Positions 18,552 to 28,232 of a DNA stretch of 64,000 nucleotides are shown one piece after another (the first letter of the stretch is position 1; every line of letters begins with the position of its first letter). Under the pieces are notes generated by a model, which saw only the letters and a list, made by a program, of their open reading frames with translations, did not search any database and was not told where the DNA came from. Source of the DNA: an uncultured Sphingomonadaceae bacterium (GTDB taxonomy: Bacteria; Pseudomonadota; Alphaproteobacteria; Sphingomonadales; Sphingomonadaceae). A program made the position numbers and the translations under genes. The DNA lies in assembly GCA_947497455.1 (NCBI GenBank), contig CANMGU010000001.1:1488001-1552000 (forward strand), in the 5' to 3' direction.

Positions 18552-20159
18552 TCAGGCGTCAGTTAGGCTTTTCAACTTATAATCCTTATAGTCATCGCGC
18601 AGAGCCCGTTTCAGGATTTTACCGGTCGCTGTATGCGGCAGCTCATCGATGAATTTGACTTCATCCGGCAGCCACCATTTGGCGACCTTGTCGGTGAGAT
18701 ATGCAATCACGTCTTCCTGAGTAACTTCAGCGTCCGGTTTTTTGACCACCAAAAGCAATGGCCGCTCATCCCATTTCGGATGATACACGCCGACGGCTGC
18801 AGCTTCGGCAACACCTGGGCAACCGACAGCTGCATTTTCTAGCTCGATCGAGCTGATCCATTCGCCACCCGACTTGATGACATCCTTTGCCCGGTCGGTA
18901 ATCTGCATAGTGCCATCGGGATGAAGCACAGCCACATCGCCGGTATCAAACCAAAGGTCATCCTCGACAGCATCTTCATCTGCGCGGTAATAGCGTTGAA
19001 CGATCCAGGGCCCTCGAATCTCAAGCGTTCCACTGGACTCGCCATCGCGTGGCAGGATTTTACCTTCGTCATCCACCACGCGCAATTCCACACCAAAAGG
19101 AGGGCGCCCCTGCTTACAAATCACGTCAACTTGCTCGTCAAAACCAAGATCATCCCAATTCGCAGGCAGCGATCCTGCGGTTCCAATCGGTGATGTCTCT
19201 GTCATGCCCCAGGCATGAGCCACCCGCATGCCGTTTTTCATCAATCGTTCGATCATCGAACGCGGACATGCCGATCCGCCGATTGTGATCACCTGCAGCT
19301 TGCCGTAATCGCCCCCATTGGCATCCATATCCGCAAACATGGAAAGCCAGACGGTCGGCACACCCGCACTATGGGTGACTCCTTCTTCGCGAATTAACTT
19401 CCACAGAACGGGAGCCTCATTGCTGGCCGAAAATACCATTTTTGCTCCAACCGCAGCACACGCAAAGGGCAGTCCCCACGCATTGGCGTGAAACATCGGA
19501 ACAATCGGTAACATCACTGAGCGGGTGGCTAGGTCCATTATGTCTGGCTGCACTTCGGTCAATGCATGCAAGACGTTCGAGCGATGTTCGTAAAGCACGC
19601 CCTTGGGGTTGCCAGTTGTTCCGCTCGTATAGCACAACCCGCAAGGGTCGTTCTCATCGACATCCACCCAGTCAAAATCGCCATCTTCAGCATCGACAAG
19701 CTCACGGAAGGTCGGATAATCACCTTTCTCTCCGTCAAACTGGATATAATGCTCCACCGTTTTTAACTGCGGCTTGAGCATTTCGATTATCGGTGTGAAC
19801 ATCTTATCGAACAGCAACACGCGGTCTTTGGCATGGTTGATGATATAGACCAACTGCTCTTCAAAAAGCCTCGGATTGACGGTGTGCAATATACCGCCAA
19901 TGCCTGCAGAGCCGTACCAGCTGATCAAATGATGCGCATGGTTCATCGCGATAGTCGCGATCCGGTCGCCTTTTTCCATGCCAAGGCGCTTCAAGACCTG
20001 TGAAAACTTGCGCGCATCACTGCCAATTTCACCCCAGTTACTGCGGGTTAGCGTGCCATCTGCCCAATAGCTTACGATCTCTCGTGAGCCATGCTCACGT
20101 GCCGCATGATCAATCAGATTGGTGATTTTGAGCGCACTGCCCTGCATAGCTCCAGCCAT
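18552..20159 (-). CDS. Long/medium-chain fatty acid-CoA ligase
   Basis: A 535-residue member of the AMP-binding adenylate-forming family, which activates a fatty acid to acyl-AMP and then acyl-CoA. The P-loop [11 protein letters not shown] is near residue 178. PMFHANAWG and WGMTETSP follow, then the hinge/A8 region [13 protein letters not shown] and the C-terminal catalytic lysine in [12 protein letters not shown]. It most resembles AlkK/FadD-type enzymes, but chain length cannot be read from sequence. The ATG at 20159 has GGAGAG four bases upstream. It follows dnaE by about 45 bases on the same strand. Confidence 0.9.
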   Translation of the reverse strand: MAGAMQGSALKITNLIDHAAREHGSREIVSYWADGTLTRSNWGEIGSDARKFSQVLKRLGMEKGDRIATIAMNHAHHLISWYGSAGIGGILHTVNPRLFEEQLVYIINHAKDRVLLFDKMFTPIIEMLKPQLKTVEHYIQFDGEKGDYPTFRELVDAEDGDFDWVDVDENDPCGLCYTSGTTGNPKGVLYEHRSNVLHALTEVQPDIMDLATRSVMLPIVPMFHANAWGLPFACAAVGAKMVFSASNEAPVLWKLIREEGVTHSAGVPTVWLSMFADMDANGGDYGKLQVITIGGSACPRSMIERLMKNGMRVAHAWGMTETSPIGTAGSLPANWDDLGFDEQVDVICKQGRPPFGVELRVVDDEGKILPRDGESSGTLEIRGPWIVQRYYRADEDAVEDDLWFDTGDVAVLHPDGTMQITDRAKDVIKSGGEWISSIELENAAVGCPGVAEAAAVGVYHPKWDERPLLLVVKKPDAEVTQEDVIAYLTDKVAKWWLPDEVKFIDELPHTATGKILKRALRDDYKDYKLKSLTDA

Positions 20160-20202
20160 TTGTCTCTCCGTTTTTATAGATTTGTTTTTTGACGGAAACG
20201 GC

Positions 20203-23200
20203 TCAGCTTACAAGCCTTAAATTGGGTTTGCGATGGCGGACTGGTCTTGACCCTGTTGCGGGCCCCAACCGGATATTCGACAGGCCCGCCACATGGCTGA
20301 GCGTTTCGGCAACTTGGGCATCAAGCTGAAACGAGCGACCGAGACAGATATCGGCACTCTCGTCCTCGAAGCTTGGCACACGAGCGATCAATTCGCTCTT
20401 GCCGCCTGAAAGTGGTGCAACGAGATTTTTGAGTTCCTGAAGCCCTTGCAAATCAAGCACATCCAGCTCCAGACGAGTCCTCGTGGTTTTTTCCAGACCG
20501 TCCATGGCTTGCGCACGGCGAATAGCGACACGGGGACTTTCATCATCCGAGCGTTGGTCAAGCTCCACATTCAGCAAAGCACAACTGCCTTCCTTGGCCA
20601 TATCGGCGAGCAACTCACATTGCTCTTCTTCAAAACAACTACCGGAAAACTGCCCGCTGCTGTCCGAAAGATCAACGAGCACGAAACGCTTTCCGCGCTT
20701 GCTCTCCCTCCAACGCACGCCTTCGATCAATGCTGCCATAACCGCGGGTTTGCGTTGCCCCTCAGCGATCGGCCCCTCCTCACACAAGGCCGCATATGTC
20801 ATCGCACCATGTGAAGAAGTAACTGCCTGAAATTGAGTCACGGGATGGGAAGCGAAATAGAAACCGAACGCATCGCGCTCACGGACCATGATTTCACTCA
20901 AATTCCAGTCGCTATTGGCTGGCAGGCGGATGGCCTGCATATCGTCGGCACCTCCTTCGCCGAACAAACCGCCCTGCCCGCTATTGCGGGATTCTGCAGC
21001 GCTGTTGGCAACTGACATCAACATTTCCGCGCCTTCATAAACCGCCGCGCGATTGGGCTCGATATCGTCAAAGGCGCCTGCAGCGGCGAGGCTTTCAATC
21101 TGGCGCTTATTCATACCTGTCGGATCAATCCGATTGGCAAAGTCATCCATTGACTGGAACGCACCGCTCTCGGCGCGCTCATCGACAAGCGCCTGCATCG
21201 CCTTCTCGCCAACATTTTTTAGTCCGGCAAGGGCGTAACGCACCGCAAGAAGCGCCCCATCCTGCTCCTCAACAGCAAAGGAAGGGCGGCTTTTGTTAAT
21301 CGAGGGCGGCAATATGGTCACACCAAGCCGTTTGATATCATCCACAAAAATGCTGAGTTTGTCGCTCTGATGCATATCAAAACACATCGATGCTGCGTAA
21401 AATTCATGTGGATAATGGGCCTTCAGCCAAGCCGTTTGATAGGCCAGCAATGCATAAGCGGCCGCGTGGCTTTTGTTGAAACCATAGCCGGCAAATTTAT
21501 CAATCAGATCGAACAATTCATTGGCTTGTTCTGGTCCGACATTATTCTTGGAGGCACCTTCGACAAAGATACTGCGCTGCGCGTCCATCTCCGCCTGGAT
21601 CTTCTTACCCATAGCGCGCCGCAACATGTCGGCTTCGCCAAGAGAATAGCCCGCGATAACCTGGGCAGCCTGCATCACCTGTTCCTGATAGACGATAATC
21701 CCGTATGTTTCCTTTAGGATATCTTCGAGCAACGGATGTGGATAGGCGATATCCGCGCGACCATTTTTCCGATCGCCGAATAGGGGAATATTGTCCATTG
21801 GGCCTGGGCGATAGAGTGAAACGAGTGCGATAATATCACCGAAATTGGTCGGCTTCACCGCCGCCAGAGTACGGCGCATACCTTCGGATTCCAACTGGAA
21901 CACCCCGACCGTATCGCCGCGTTGCAGCAGTTCGAATACTTTGGGATCATCCCAGGCAAGAGCAGAGAGATCAACTTCGATATTGCGTTCAGCCAATAGC
22001 TCGACCGCCTTCTTCAAAACCGAAAGCGTCTTGAGCCCCAGAAAGTCAAACTTGACCAGGCCGGCCTGCTCAACAAATTTCATGTCGAACTGCGTCACCG
22101 GTAAATCAGAGCGGGGATCACGATAGAGAGGAACAAGCTGGTCGAGAGGGCGATCCCCGATAACCACACCGGCAGCATGGGTCGAACTGTGGCGAGGCAG
22201 CCCCTCCAGCTTCATCGCCAGATCAAACAGCCGCTTCACATCCCCTTGCTTATAATCCTGCGCCAATTCGGAGATGCCATTCAACGCACGCTTCAAATCC
22301 CAAGGATCAGTGGGGTGGTTTGGCACCAATTTGGTCAGTCGATCCACTTGACCATAAGGCATCTGCAACACTCGGCCGACATCTCTGAGCACTGCGCGTG
22401 CTTTTAGCTTCCCGAATGTAATGATTTGAGCGACTTGCCCCGTACCATATTTTTCCTGAACATAGCGGATCACTTCACCACGACGGGTTTCGCAGAAATC
22501 AATATCAAAGTCAGGCATGGAAACACGTTCCGGATTCAGGAAGCGCTCAAACAGCAGGCCCAGCTTAATTGGATCAAGATCTGTGATCGTAAGTGCCCAG
22601 GCAACCACAGAACCCGCACCCGAACCACGACCAGGCCCTACGGGAATATCCTGATCTTTGGCCCATTTAATGAAGTCTGCAACGATCAGGAAATAGCCAG
22701 GGAAACCCATATTCACGATCACGTCGATTTCAAAATCAAGCCGATCAAAATATTCTTGGCGCTGCTTAGCATCGAGTTCGCCGACATGCGCAAGTCGCTC
22801 TTCCAATCCAGCGGTGGCATCTCGGCGCAACTGTTCCGCCTCGCCTGCCAAATCACCAGCCAAGCTGGGCAAAATGGGATCTCGGCGTGGTGGGGAATAG
22901 GCGCAGCGCCTCGCAACCACCAATGTGTTTTCAAGTGCTTCGGGCAGATCGGAGAAAAGATCCTCCATCACCAATGCGCTTTTTATCCATAAATGCGGCG
23001 ATGGCTTGTCACGATCGTCATTCTCCACATAAGCGGATCCCGCGATGCATGTCATCGCATCATGCGCTTCATGAAAACCCGGTTCGGCAAAACAACTTGG
23101 ATTAGTGGCAACCAGCGGAATGTCGCGATCCATTGCCAATGCGATCAAGCCGGCCTCAGCAGCCATCTCAACCGGGTCATCCCGACGGGATAGCTCAATA

Positions 23201-23712
23201 TAGAGGCGCCCTTCGAAATATTGCTGAAGCAATGACAGATAGGTCTCGGCATCCGCTTGCTGCTCTTCTGCCAGCAATCGGGTTACGCCTCCTTCTCCGC
23301 CACCGGTTAATGCCAGTAAACCAGCATTATGGTCGGCAAGCATCTCGAACGGGATATGCGCATCCTGTTCTGCCGGACGATCCAGATGCGACGCCGAAAC
23401 CAGGCGACAGAGATTTTCATACCCCGTCTCGTTCTGAGCATATAGGGCGATCCAATCCAGAACCGGCTTGTCAGACCGTGCACTGCCCGGTCGTGCAATC
23501 CTCAAGAAACAGCCCGTTATGGGTTGAATCCCATTTGCGCGGCAACCGTCATCAAATGCCATAGACGCAAACAGACCAATTCGATCCGTCAACGCAACCG
23601 CAGGAAAGCCGCGCTCCTTGGCAACAGCGCCAATGGCCTTTGGCTCCATCGCGCCATCCAATATGGTGTAGGCGGAAAAGGCACGCAGGTGGACAAAGGG
23701 AGTCTGTGGCAT
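20203..23712 (-). CDS. dnaE: DNA polymerase III subunit alpha
   Basis: The main replicative polymerase subunit, 1169 residues. It has an N-terminal PHP domain, here starting FVHLRAFSAYTILDGAM with Phe where the usual first PHP histidine sits, so metal binding there is doubtful. The palm motif PDFDIDFCETRRGEV carries catalytic aspartates near 410, and helix-hairpin-helix and OB domains follow. The ATG at 23712 has AGGG at good spacing and is preferred over an in-frame TTG at 23718. There is no sign that this is the mutagenic ImuB-partner DnaE2. The C terminus is short after the OB domain. Confidence 0.95.
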   Translation of the reverse strand: MPQTPFVHLRAFSAYTILDGAMEPKAIGAVAKERGFPAVALTDRIGLFASMAFDDGCRANGIQPITGCFLRIARPGSARSDKPVLDWIALYAQNETGYENLCRLVSASHLDRPAEQDAHIPFEMLADHNAGLLALTGGGEGGVTRLLAEEQQADAETYLSLLQQYFEGRLYIELSRRDDPVEMAAEAGLIALAMDRDIPLVATNPSCFAEPGFHEAHDAMTCIAGSAYVENDDRDKPSPHLWIKSALVMEDLFSDLPEALENTLVVARRCAYSPPRRDPILPSLAGDLAGEAEQLRRDATAGLEERLAHVGELDAKQRQEYFDRLDFEIDVIVNMGFPGYFLIVADFIKWAKDQDIPVGPGRGSGAGSVVAWALTITDLDPIKLGLLFERFLNPERVSMPDFDIDFCETRRGEVIRYVQEKYGTGQVAQIITFGKLKARAVLRDVGRVLQMPYGQVDRLTKLVPNHPTDPWDLKRALNGISELAQDYKQGDVKRLFDLAMKLEGLPRHSSTHAAGVVIGDRPLDQLVPLYRDPRSDLPVTQFDMKFVEQAGLVKFDFLGLKTLSVLKKAVELLAERNIEVDLSALAWDDPKVFELLQRGDTVGVFQLESEGMRRTLAAVKPTNFGDIIALVSLYRPGPMDNIPLFGDRKNGRADIAYPHPLLEDILKETYGIIVYQEQVMQAAQVIAGYSLGEADMLRRAMGKKIQAEMDAQRSIFVEGASKNNVGPEQANELFDLIDKFAGYGFNKSHAAAYALLAYQTAWLKAHYPHEFYAASMCFDMHQSDKLSIFVDDIKRLGVTILPPSINKSRPSFAVEEQDGALLAVRYALAGLKNVGEKAMQALVDERAESGAFQSMDDFANRIDPTGMNKRQIESLAAAGAFDDIEPNRAAVYEGAEMLMSVANSAAESRNSGQGGLFGEGGADDMQAIRLPANSDWNLSEIMVRERDAFGFYFASHPVTQFQAVTSSHGAMTYAALCEEGPIAEGQRKPAVMAALIEGVRWRESKRGKRFVLVDLSDSSGQFSGSCFEEEQCELLADMAKEGSCALLNVELDQRSDDESPRVAIRRAQAMDGLEKTTRTRLELDVLDLQGLQELKNLVAPLSGGKSELIARVPSFEDESADICLGRSFQLDAQVAETLSHVAGLSNIRLGPATGSRPVRHRKPNLRLVS

Positions 23713-23807
23713 GATCAAACCCTAACGCCAGCCACAGGTTTTGGCCATCACCAGTTCGCAGTAATGCTAGCTATCTACCAGTTTTCCACAATTTGTTGGT
23801 TTTCCAG

Positions 23808-24281
23808 TCAGAGCAGCGCTTCAATTTCGCTCTTCAACTGCTCCGGTTTGACGGCAGGTCCATGCCGTCCCACCACATTGCCTTCACGGTCAACGAGGAA
23901 TTTTGTGAAGTTCCACTTGATTCGGGAACCCAAAAGTCCGGATTTTTCTGACTTCAGATAATCCCATAAGGGATCTGCATCCTTACCGTTGACATCAATT
24001 TTTCCCATCAACGGAAAACTGACATCATAGTTTAGCGTGCAGAAGTTTCTGATTTCGTCGGCATCACCAGGCTCTTGATTCCCAAACTGATTGCATGGAA
24101 AAGCTAATATCTCCAAGCCTTTATCTGCATATTCTTTGTGTAGTTTCTCCAGCCCTTCATATTGCGGTGTAAAACCGCATTTCGACGCTGTGTTTACGAT
24201 TAGAAGAACTTTGCCCTTATATGCGGACAGGTCCGACATCGAACCGTCTGCCTGCTTAACTTCAAATTCCGTAATTTGCAT
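23808..24281 (-). CDS. Glutathione peroxidase
   Basis: A 157-residue thiol peroxidase of the GPx family that reduces H2O2 or lipid hydroperoxides. The active site is NTASKCGFTPQ with cysteine (Cys35), not selenocysteine. The rest of the tetrad is seen in FPCNQFGNQEPG (Gln) and KWNFTKFLVD (Trp, Asn). The additional Cys in FPCNQ is typical of forms that use thioredoxin. No signal peptide is present. It lies downstream of lolD on the same strand after about 100 bases. Confidence 0.93.
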   Translation of the reverse strand: MQITEFEVKQADGSMSDLSAYKGKVLLIVNTASKCGFTPQYEGLEKLHKEYADKGLEILAFPCNQFGNQEPGDADEIRNFCTLNYDVSFPLMGKIDVNGKDADPLWDYLKSEKSGLLGSRIKWNFTKFLVDREGNVVGRHGPAVKPEQLKSEIEALL

Positions 24282-24382
24282 AGATTCGCCCCGTTCTTTG
24301 CAATTTTATTCCCCGATTATGTACATCAAATTGTTAGTCACTCACTAAATGTCAAAGCCTATCTCGTTTCATTTTGAAAAGA

Positions 24383-25066
24383 CTAGCTTAAAACTCCATC
24401 ATGAAGTCTAACCACACGGTCCATTTTTGCTGCCAGTCGTTCATTATGCGTCGCGATCAATGCTGCACTTCCTTCTTCGCGCACAAGTGCCATGAGTTCA
24501 GCTAACACTATATCGGCGGTGGTTTCATCAAGATTGCCAGTCGGCTCATCAGCCAAAACCAGTTTGGGCGCATTTGCCAAAGCTCTTGCGACGGCAACTC
24601 GCTGTTGTTCGCCTCCTGATAGCTTGCTTGGCTTATGATCCAGGCGTTCTCCAAGCCCCAAGCTGCGAAGTAAAGATTCTGCCCGCTCTTCTGCACTTTT
24701 TTGCGAGGTACCAGCGATGAGTTGCGGCATAACCACATTTTCTTCGGCTGAAAAATCAGGCAACAAATGATGAAACTGATAGACAAAACCCAGCAATTCT
24801 CGCCGAATACGCGTATGTCCGCTCGCTGACATCCGTGCAGTTTCTTCACCATCCAGTTTAATGGATCCCTCAAACCCGCCTTCAAGTAGCCCTACAGCCT
24901 GCAATAGCGTCGATTTACCAGAACCGGATGGTCCCAGCAGTGCCACGATTTCGTTTGATCTAATATCAAGGTCAACGCCCTTCAGCACCTCGATGTGAGT
25001 ATCACCTTGTGTAAAACTGCGCCGGACGTCCCGCAGTTCAACAACCTTGCTCCCCTGATCACTCAT
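24383..25066 (-). CDS. lolD: Lipoprotein-releasing ABC transporter ATPase LolD
   Basis: The 227-residue ATPase of the Lol system, which extracts outer-membrane lipoproteins from the inner membrane and hands them to LolA. Walker A ([12 protein letters not shown]), the Q-loop [10 protein letters not shown], the signature [15 protein letters not shown] and Walker B with D-loop ([12 protein letters not shown]) are intact. The YQFHHLL segment and the permease next door point to LolD and not FtsE or MacB. Its ATG lies inside the end of the permease gene (8-base overlap), so translation is coupled. Confidence 0.93.
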   Translation of the reverse strand: MSDQGSKVVELRDVRRSFTQGDTHIEVLKGVDLDIRSNEIVALLGPSGSGKSTLLQAVGLLEGGFEGSIKLDGEETARMSASGHTRIRRELLGFVYQFHHLLPDFSAEENVVMPQLIAGTSQKSAEERAESLLRSLGLGERLDHKPSKLSGGEQQRVAVARALANAPKLVLADEPTGNLDETTADIVLAELMALVREEGSAALIATHNERLAAKMDRVVRLHDGVLS

Positions 25067-26309
25067 AGCGAAGCACCTGTACGGGGTCGGTACTAGCGGC
25101 CTTGTAGGCCGGATACAGCGTCGCCAAGAAGCTGAACAAGAGTGCCAGCATCGCTATACCGAACACCTCTACCGGGTCGGTTCGCGCTGGTAATTCTGTC
25201 AAAAACCGAATGGAAGGATCCCAGAGATTTTGACCAGTAATCAGTTGCACAAAATTGATCACATTTTGCCGGAAATATATGGCGATCAGCCCCAGTATAA
25301 TCCCGGCAGCGATACCAAGTGTACCGATCGATGTTCCGACGGTGACAAATATTCTTGTAAGAGATGCGCGTGATGCTCCCATCGTTCGCAATATTGCGAT
25401 ATCTCTGGTTTTCGCACGTACCAACATGATCAGCGATGACAATATGTTGAACACGGCGACCAATATAATGATCGACAGAATCACGAACATCACCACCCGT
25501 TCCACCTGAAGCGTTTCAAACAGCGACGCATTCATTGCCTTCCAGTCAGTAATCACCGCACGATCCGCGACTTTGGGATAAAGCGGCGCGATAATTTCTG
25601 CGACATTGTCGGCATCGTTGGTTTTGATTTCGATCATGCCAATTTGATCACCCAGCAACATCAAGGTTTGCGCATCTTTCATCGGCATTATGACAAAGGC
25701 TTTGTCATAGTCATAGACACCCACCTCAAATATCGCGGCGACCTCATAGGATATTTCCCTCGGTACCGTGCCAAAGGGCGTTGTTCGCCCTTGCGGATTA
25801 ATCACCGTGATTCGGCTTCCCACTTGCGCTCCCAAAGCGGTCGCCAAGCGACTCCCGATACCAACACGTCCTGCTTCCGGCTCCAAAAGAGCCAGATCTC
25901 CGGCTACCGTTTTACCATCCAGCGTATCGTTTTTCAGGATATCAGGAACGAGCATCCCGCGCACCAATATCGCCTCCACGCGCCCGTTGAAGGTCGTCAA
26001 TAAAGGCTGTTCTATGAGTGGAGATGCCGACACAACCCCTTCGGTCTCTCGTACGTCGTCAAGCAAGTCCCTCCAGTCAGGAAGACGTCCACCATAGCCT
26101 TGAATCACCGCATGACCATTCAGTCCCACAATCTTGTCGAATAATTCAGCGCGAAAACCGTTCATTACACTCATCACGACGATCAGCGCTGCAACGCCCA
26201 GCATGACTGCAACCAGACTGATGCTTGCCACCAGAAAAATGAACCCCTCACCCTTGCCGGGCAAAAGGTAGCGTTTTGCGATGACCCATTCATAACGGGA
26301 TAGGAGCAT
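25059..26309 (-). CDS. lolC: Lipoprotein-releasing ABC transporter permease (LolC/LolE type)
   Basis: A 416-residue inner-membrane permease with the four-helix FtsX/LolC layout: one helix at about 22-48, a large periplasmic domain (50-265), then three helices near 270-300, 315-345 and 385-405. The N terminus [23 protein letters not shown] is shown here only in part as a LolC/E hallmark. One permease gene accompanies lolD, so the transporter is probably a homodimer (LolF-like arrangement) instead of LolC plus LolE. GGAAG lies eleven bases before the ATG at 26309, a weak site. Confidence 0.91.
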   Translation of the reverse strand: MLLSRYEWVIAKRYLLPGKGEGFIFLVASISLVAVMLGVAALIVVMSVMNGFRAELFDKIVGLNGHAVIQGYGGRLPDWRDLLDDVRETEGVVSASPLIEQPLLTTFNGRVEAILVRGMLVPDILKNDTLDGKTVAGDLALLEPEAGRVGIGSRLATALGAQVGSRITVINPQGRTTPFGTVPREISYEVAAIFEVGVYDYDKAFVIMPMKDAQTLMLLGDQIGMIEIKTNDADNVAEIIAPLYPKVADRAVITDWKAMNASLFETLQVERVVMFVILSIIILVAVFNILSSLIMLVRAKTRDIAILRTMGASRASLTRIFVTVGTSIGTLGIAAGIILGLIAIYFRQNVINFVQLITGQNLWDPSIRFLTELPARTDPVEVFGIAMLALLFSFLATLYPAYKAASTDPVQVLRYE

Positions 26310-26603
26310 AAAAGTATGATCTTCCTGAAAAAACTATTGTGGCTTTACGGTTGCAAGGCGGCGCAGGCAAGAGTGATGCTGGCTTAAATGCTGTTGCTAT
26401 TATGACACAAAGCTGAACCAATATTGCACATTTGTGAAAATTTGCATGACAATAGCGGCCATCCCGATCAGAGATAGTTACAGAATCAATTACCGCATAA
26501 TGGTCATGGTTCAGGGATCCTTTCTGGTTCCGTCGAATGTTGGGGGACAAACGGCGTTGAATAAGACAGGAAAACAGGGGGACGATATTATCGTCACCAT
26601 TTT
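26310..26603 (+). ncRNA. Possible small RNA gene upstream of the heat-shock gene
   Basis: This 294-base stretch has no convincing protein gene. A strong plus-strand terminator at 26604-26640 has no plus-strand coding sequence before it, because the upstream lol genes run the other way. An orphan transcript must therefore end there. A small hairpin GACGAT-ATT-ATCGTC (26581-26595) lies just before the terminator. I could not place its promoter (TTGCAC at 26424 is a weak candidate) and recognise no known RNA family. Confidence 0.35.
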
Positions 26604-26640
26604 CGCCCGGAGTCAGAAATGGCTCCGGGCGTTTTTGTTT
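26604..26640 (+). terminator. Rho-independent terminator with no upstream gene
   Basis: CGCCCGGAG (26604-26612) pairs perfectly with CTCCGGGCG (26623-26631) around a 10-base loop, followed by TTTTTGTTT. It has no T-run on the minus side, so it works only on plus-strand transcripts. Confidence 0.85.
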
Positions 26641-26666
26641 GCAGATACTTTGACCATATGCGTCCC

Positions 26667-26697
26667 CTTGAAATCCGAAATTCCTGCAATATCTTGG
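26667..26697 (+). promoter_or_regulatory. Putative RpoH (sigma-32) promoter of hsp20
   Basis: CTTG at 26667-26670 (within CCCCTTGAAA) and CAATATCTTG at 26687-26696, 16 bases apart, resemble the alphaproteobacterial RpoH promoter (CTTG, then a CYTATNT-like -10). Transcription would begin near 26700, giving an ~85-base leader whose first base pairs form a hairpin. Confidence 0.6.
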
Positions 26698-26699
26698 TA

Positions 26700-26786
26700 A
26701 TACGAAATGCCGTTTTGGATTTCGTACACCAAAACCGGACGCCAATTTGGGTCCATGATTTTAATTGCTCATAAGAGGATAAAGAT
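26700..26786 (+). promoter_or_regulatory. ROSE-like RNA thermometer in the hsp20 leader
   Basis: The leader folds by eye into three hairpins. Hairpin 1 is TACGAAAT (26701-26708) with ATTTCGTA (26719-26726). Hairpin 2 is CCAAA (26729-26733) with TTTGG (26746-26750). Hairpin 3 is TTGCTC (26765-26770), loop ATAA, then GAGGAT (26775-26780), which contains the Shine-Dalgarno. In hairpin 3 the UUGCU strand pairs with the ribosome site and leaves a G-G opposition (26767/26778). UUGCU pairing with AGGA and that G-G pair are the hallmarks of ROSE elements, which block translation of small heat-shock genes at low temperature and melt on warming. Confidence 0.65.
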
Positions 26787-27266
26787 ATGAACCGTTTTGA
26801 TTTTACCCCCTATCGCCGCTCAACCGTTGGTTTTGACCGGCTTTTTGATTTGCTTGAGAATAACGCTCGCGCACAGCAATCAGAAAACTATCCCCCTTTT
26901 AACATCGAACGTAGCGGTGATGACCATTATCGGATCACGCTGGCCGTTGCAGGTTTCAAAGATGACGAGATTGAAATCACCGCTCAGCAGAATCTTCTGC
27001 TTGTAGCGGGAAACAAGGGCAGCGACGAAAATGAAGGTAAGCAATTTCTCCATATGGGCATTGCCAACCGCAACTTCGAACGCCGCTTTGAACTGGCCGA
27101 TTTCGTTCGTGTCGACAACGCGGTGTTGAGCGATGGCCTGTTGGTCATTGATCTGGTTCGCGAAATTCCAGATGCCATGAAACCACAGAAAATTGCGATC
27201 AACACGGGCGACAATGTCACCAAAATTGATCATAAGTCTGAAAAATCGAGTGACAAGGCTGCTTAA
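26787..27266 (+). CDS. hsp20: Small heat-shock protein, Hsp20/IbpA family
   Basis: A 159-residue alpha-crystallin-domain holdase that keeps unfolding proteins soluble for later refolding. The N terminus MNRFDFTPYRRSTVGFDRLF is typical of alphaproteobacterial class A (IbpA-like) proteins. The crystallin domain spans about 35-130 and has the family's AGFKDDEIEI and hydrophobic ISDGLLVIDL-like end (LSDGLLVIDLVRE). The C-terminal anchor is PQKIAI. An RpoH-type promoter and a ROSE-like leader precede it, so both transcription and translation are probably heat-controlled. A terminator follows at 27289. Confidence 0.95.
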   Translation: MNRFDFTPYRRSTVGFDRLFDLLENNARAQQSENYPPFNIERSGDDHYRITLAVAGFKDDEIEITAQQNLLLVAGNKGSDENEGKQFLHMGIANRNFERRFELADFVRVDNAVLSDGLLVIDLVREIPDAMKPQKIAINTGDNVTKIDHKSEKSSDKAA

Positions 27267-27288
27267 GCCCTCATTCGAAAATTCAATG

Positions 27289-27325
27289 AAGGCAGCCGAT
27301 TAGCTTTGGCTGCCTTTACTATTTA
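27289..27325 (+). terminator. Terminator after hsp20
   Basis: AAGGCAGCC (27289-27297) pairs with GGCTGCCTT (27308-27316) across a 10-base loop, followed by a short imperfect T/A tract. It lies 22 bases after the hsp20 stop. Confidence 0.75.
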
Positions 27326-27340
27326 TGTTCAGTAATACCC

Positions 27341-27378
27341 AAAAAAATGGGGCAGCCGGATGAGGATCCGACTACCCC
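27341..27378 (-). terminator. Terminator after the Crp/Fnr gene
   Basis: Read on the minus strand, GGGGUAGUCGGAU pairs over 13 positions (two of them G-U) with AUCCGGCUGCCCC around a CCUC loop and is followed by ATTTTTTT. The plus-strand version has two A-C mismatches, so the element belongs to the minus-strand Crp/Fnr gene that ends at 27440. Confidence 0.8.
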
Positions 27379-27439
27379 TGACACCCGCGTGGTGTCACTC
27401 TTGACGAAATTAGCCCGGGTCGCAAATGGCCAACTTCGT

Positions 27440-28126
27440 TCAAGAATCCGCATTGGCAATGTTGGAAAGTGTAGCGTGATTCAATATCCGCACTTTCCCG
27501 CTTTCAACCGAAACAATGCCATCTTCTGACCAGGTTGAAAGTTGCCGATTAATATGTTCCCGCGACATCCCGGCAAAGTTGCCAAGCTCGCTTTGACTCA
27601 AATCCAATTTTAGACGCCCCTCTTCCGCGCCGACAACTGATAGTCTTAGTAAGTAGCGCGCCAGCCGAGGCCCAGATGTATAGGCCCGGTCTCCCTCTAT
27701 CATGGTATTGGCTGTCCGAATGCGGTTTGCCATTACCTTAAGTAGCCGTAATGCCATATTTTTGTGCTTTTTCAAAATTTCTTCAAAAGCAGCGCGTGTA
27801 ATCGTCAATGCTGTCGTCGGTTCAATCGCTGTCACACTAGCGGTTCTTTCACCACCATCAAGCAAAGCAATCTCACCTAAAACCTGGCCTGGTTCGGCAT
27901 AATCCAGAACAATTTCATAACCATTGCTGGCGATCATACTGGTCCGCGCATTGCCCGATAATAATATCAGTAATGAGTTTCCAGGATCACCCTGCATGAT
28001 CAGTTCATCCCCTTTATCATATTGCACGAAATGCCCGCGCAAGATCAAATCTGCCAGCTCTGCCTCGTCACAATCAGCGAACAAACTATGTTCCGCCAAT
28101 ATGCCCGCAAGTTCTTCGGCCCTCAC
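27440..28126 (-). CDS. Crp/Fnr-family transcriptional regulator
   Basis: A 228-residue regulator with an N-terminal cyclic-nucleotide-binding fold (GDPGNSLLILLSG, GEIALLDGGERTASV) and a C-terminal winged helix (LSQSELGNFAGMSREHINRQL). It has no Fnr-type cysteine cluster. Two starts are possible. GTG at 28126 has GGAG eight bases upstream and gives a compact family N terminus. TTG at 28201 has no ribosome site and lies inside an operator-like palindrome. GTG is chosen. It follows pyrG on the same strand and ends before its own terminator. The ligand is unknown. Confidence 0.88.
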   Translation of the reverse strand: MRAEELAGILAEHSLFADCDEAELADLILRGHFVQYDKGDELIMQGDPGNSLLILLSGNARTSMIASNGYEIVLDYAEPGQVLGEIALLDGGERTASVTAIEPTTALTITRAAFEEILKKHKNMALRLLKVMANRIRTANTMIEGDRAYTSGPRLARYLLRLSVVGAEEGRLKLDLSQSELGNFAGMSREHINRQLSTWSEDGIVSVESGKVRILNHATLSNIANADS

Positions 28127-28193
28127 TGTTTCTGCTCCAACCCTGTCCTCTACAATAAGTAAAAAACCTGATAACCAGTTCTTATTGCTTGGA

Positions 28194-28209
28194 TGTGACA
28201 ATAGTCACT
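28194..28209 (-). promoter_or_regulatory. CRP-like operator upstream of the Crp/Fnr gene
   Basis: TGTGA-CAATAG-TCACT matches the CRP consensus TGTGA-N6-TCACA in nine of ten half-site bases. It sits between the pyrG stop (28233) and the regulator's GTG start (28126), 68 bases upstream of that start, suggesting autoregulation or control by a paralogue. Confidence 0.6.
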
Positions 28210-28232
28210 TGCTGTAAAAAGGATTGGATAAA

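Noticed and set aside
26434..26700. An 88-residue plus-strand frame in the same region
   Set aside because: It runs through a strong terminator and has no recognisable product.
26290..26745. A 151-residue minus-strand frame over the hsp20 upstream region
   Set aside because: It lacks a ribosome site and crosses the plus-strand terminator, the RpoH-like promoter and part of the thermometer, so non-coding features explain the region better.
27347..27529. A 60-residue plus-strand frame after hsp20
   Set aside because: It overlaps the minus-strand terminator and the end of the Crp/Fnr gene, with no ribosome site.
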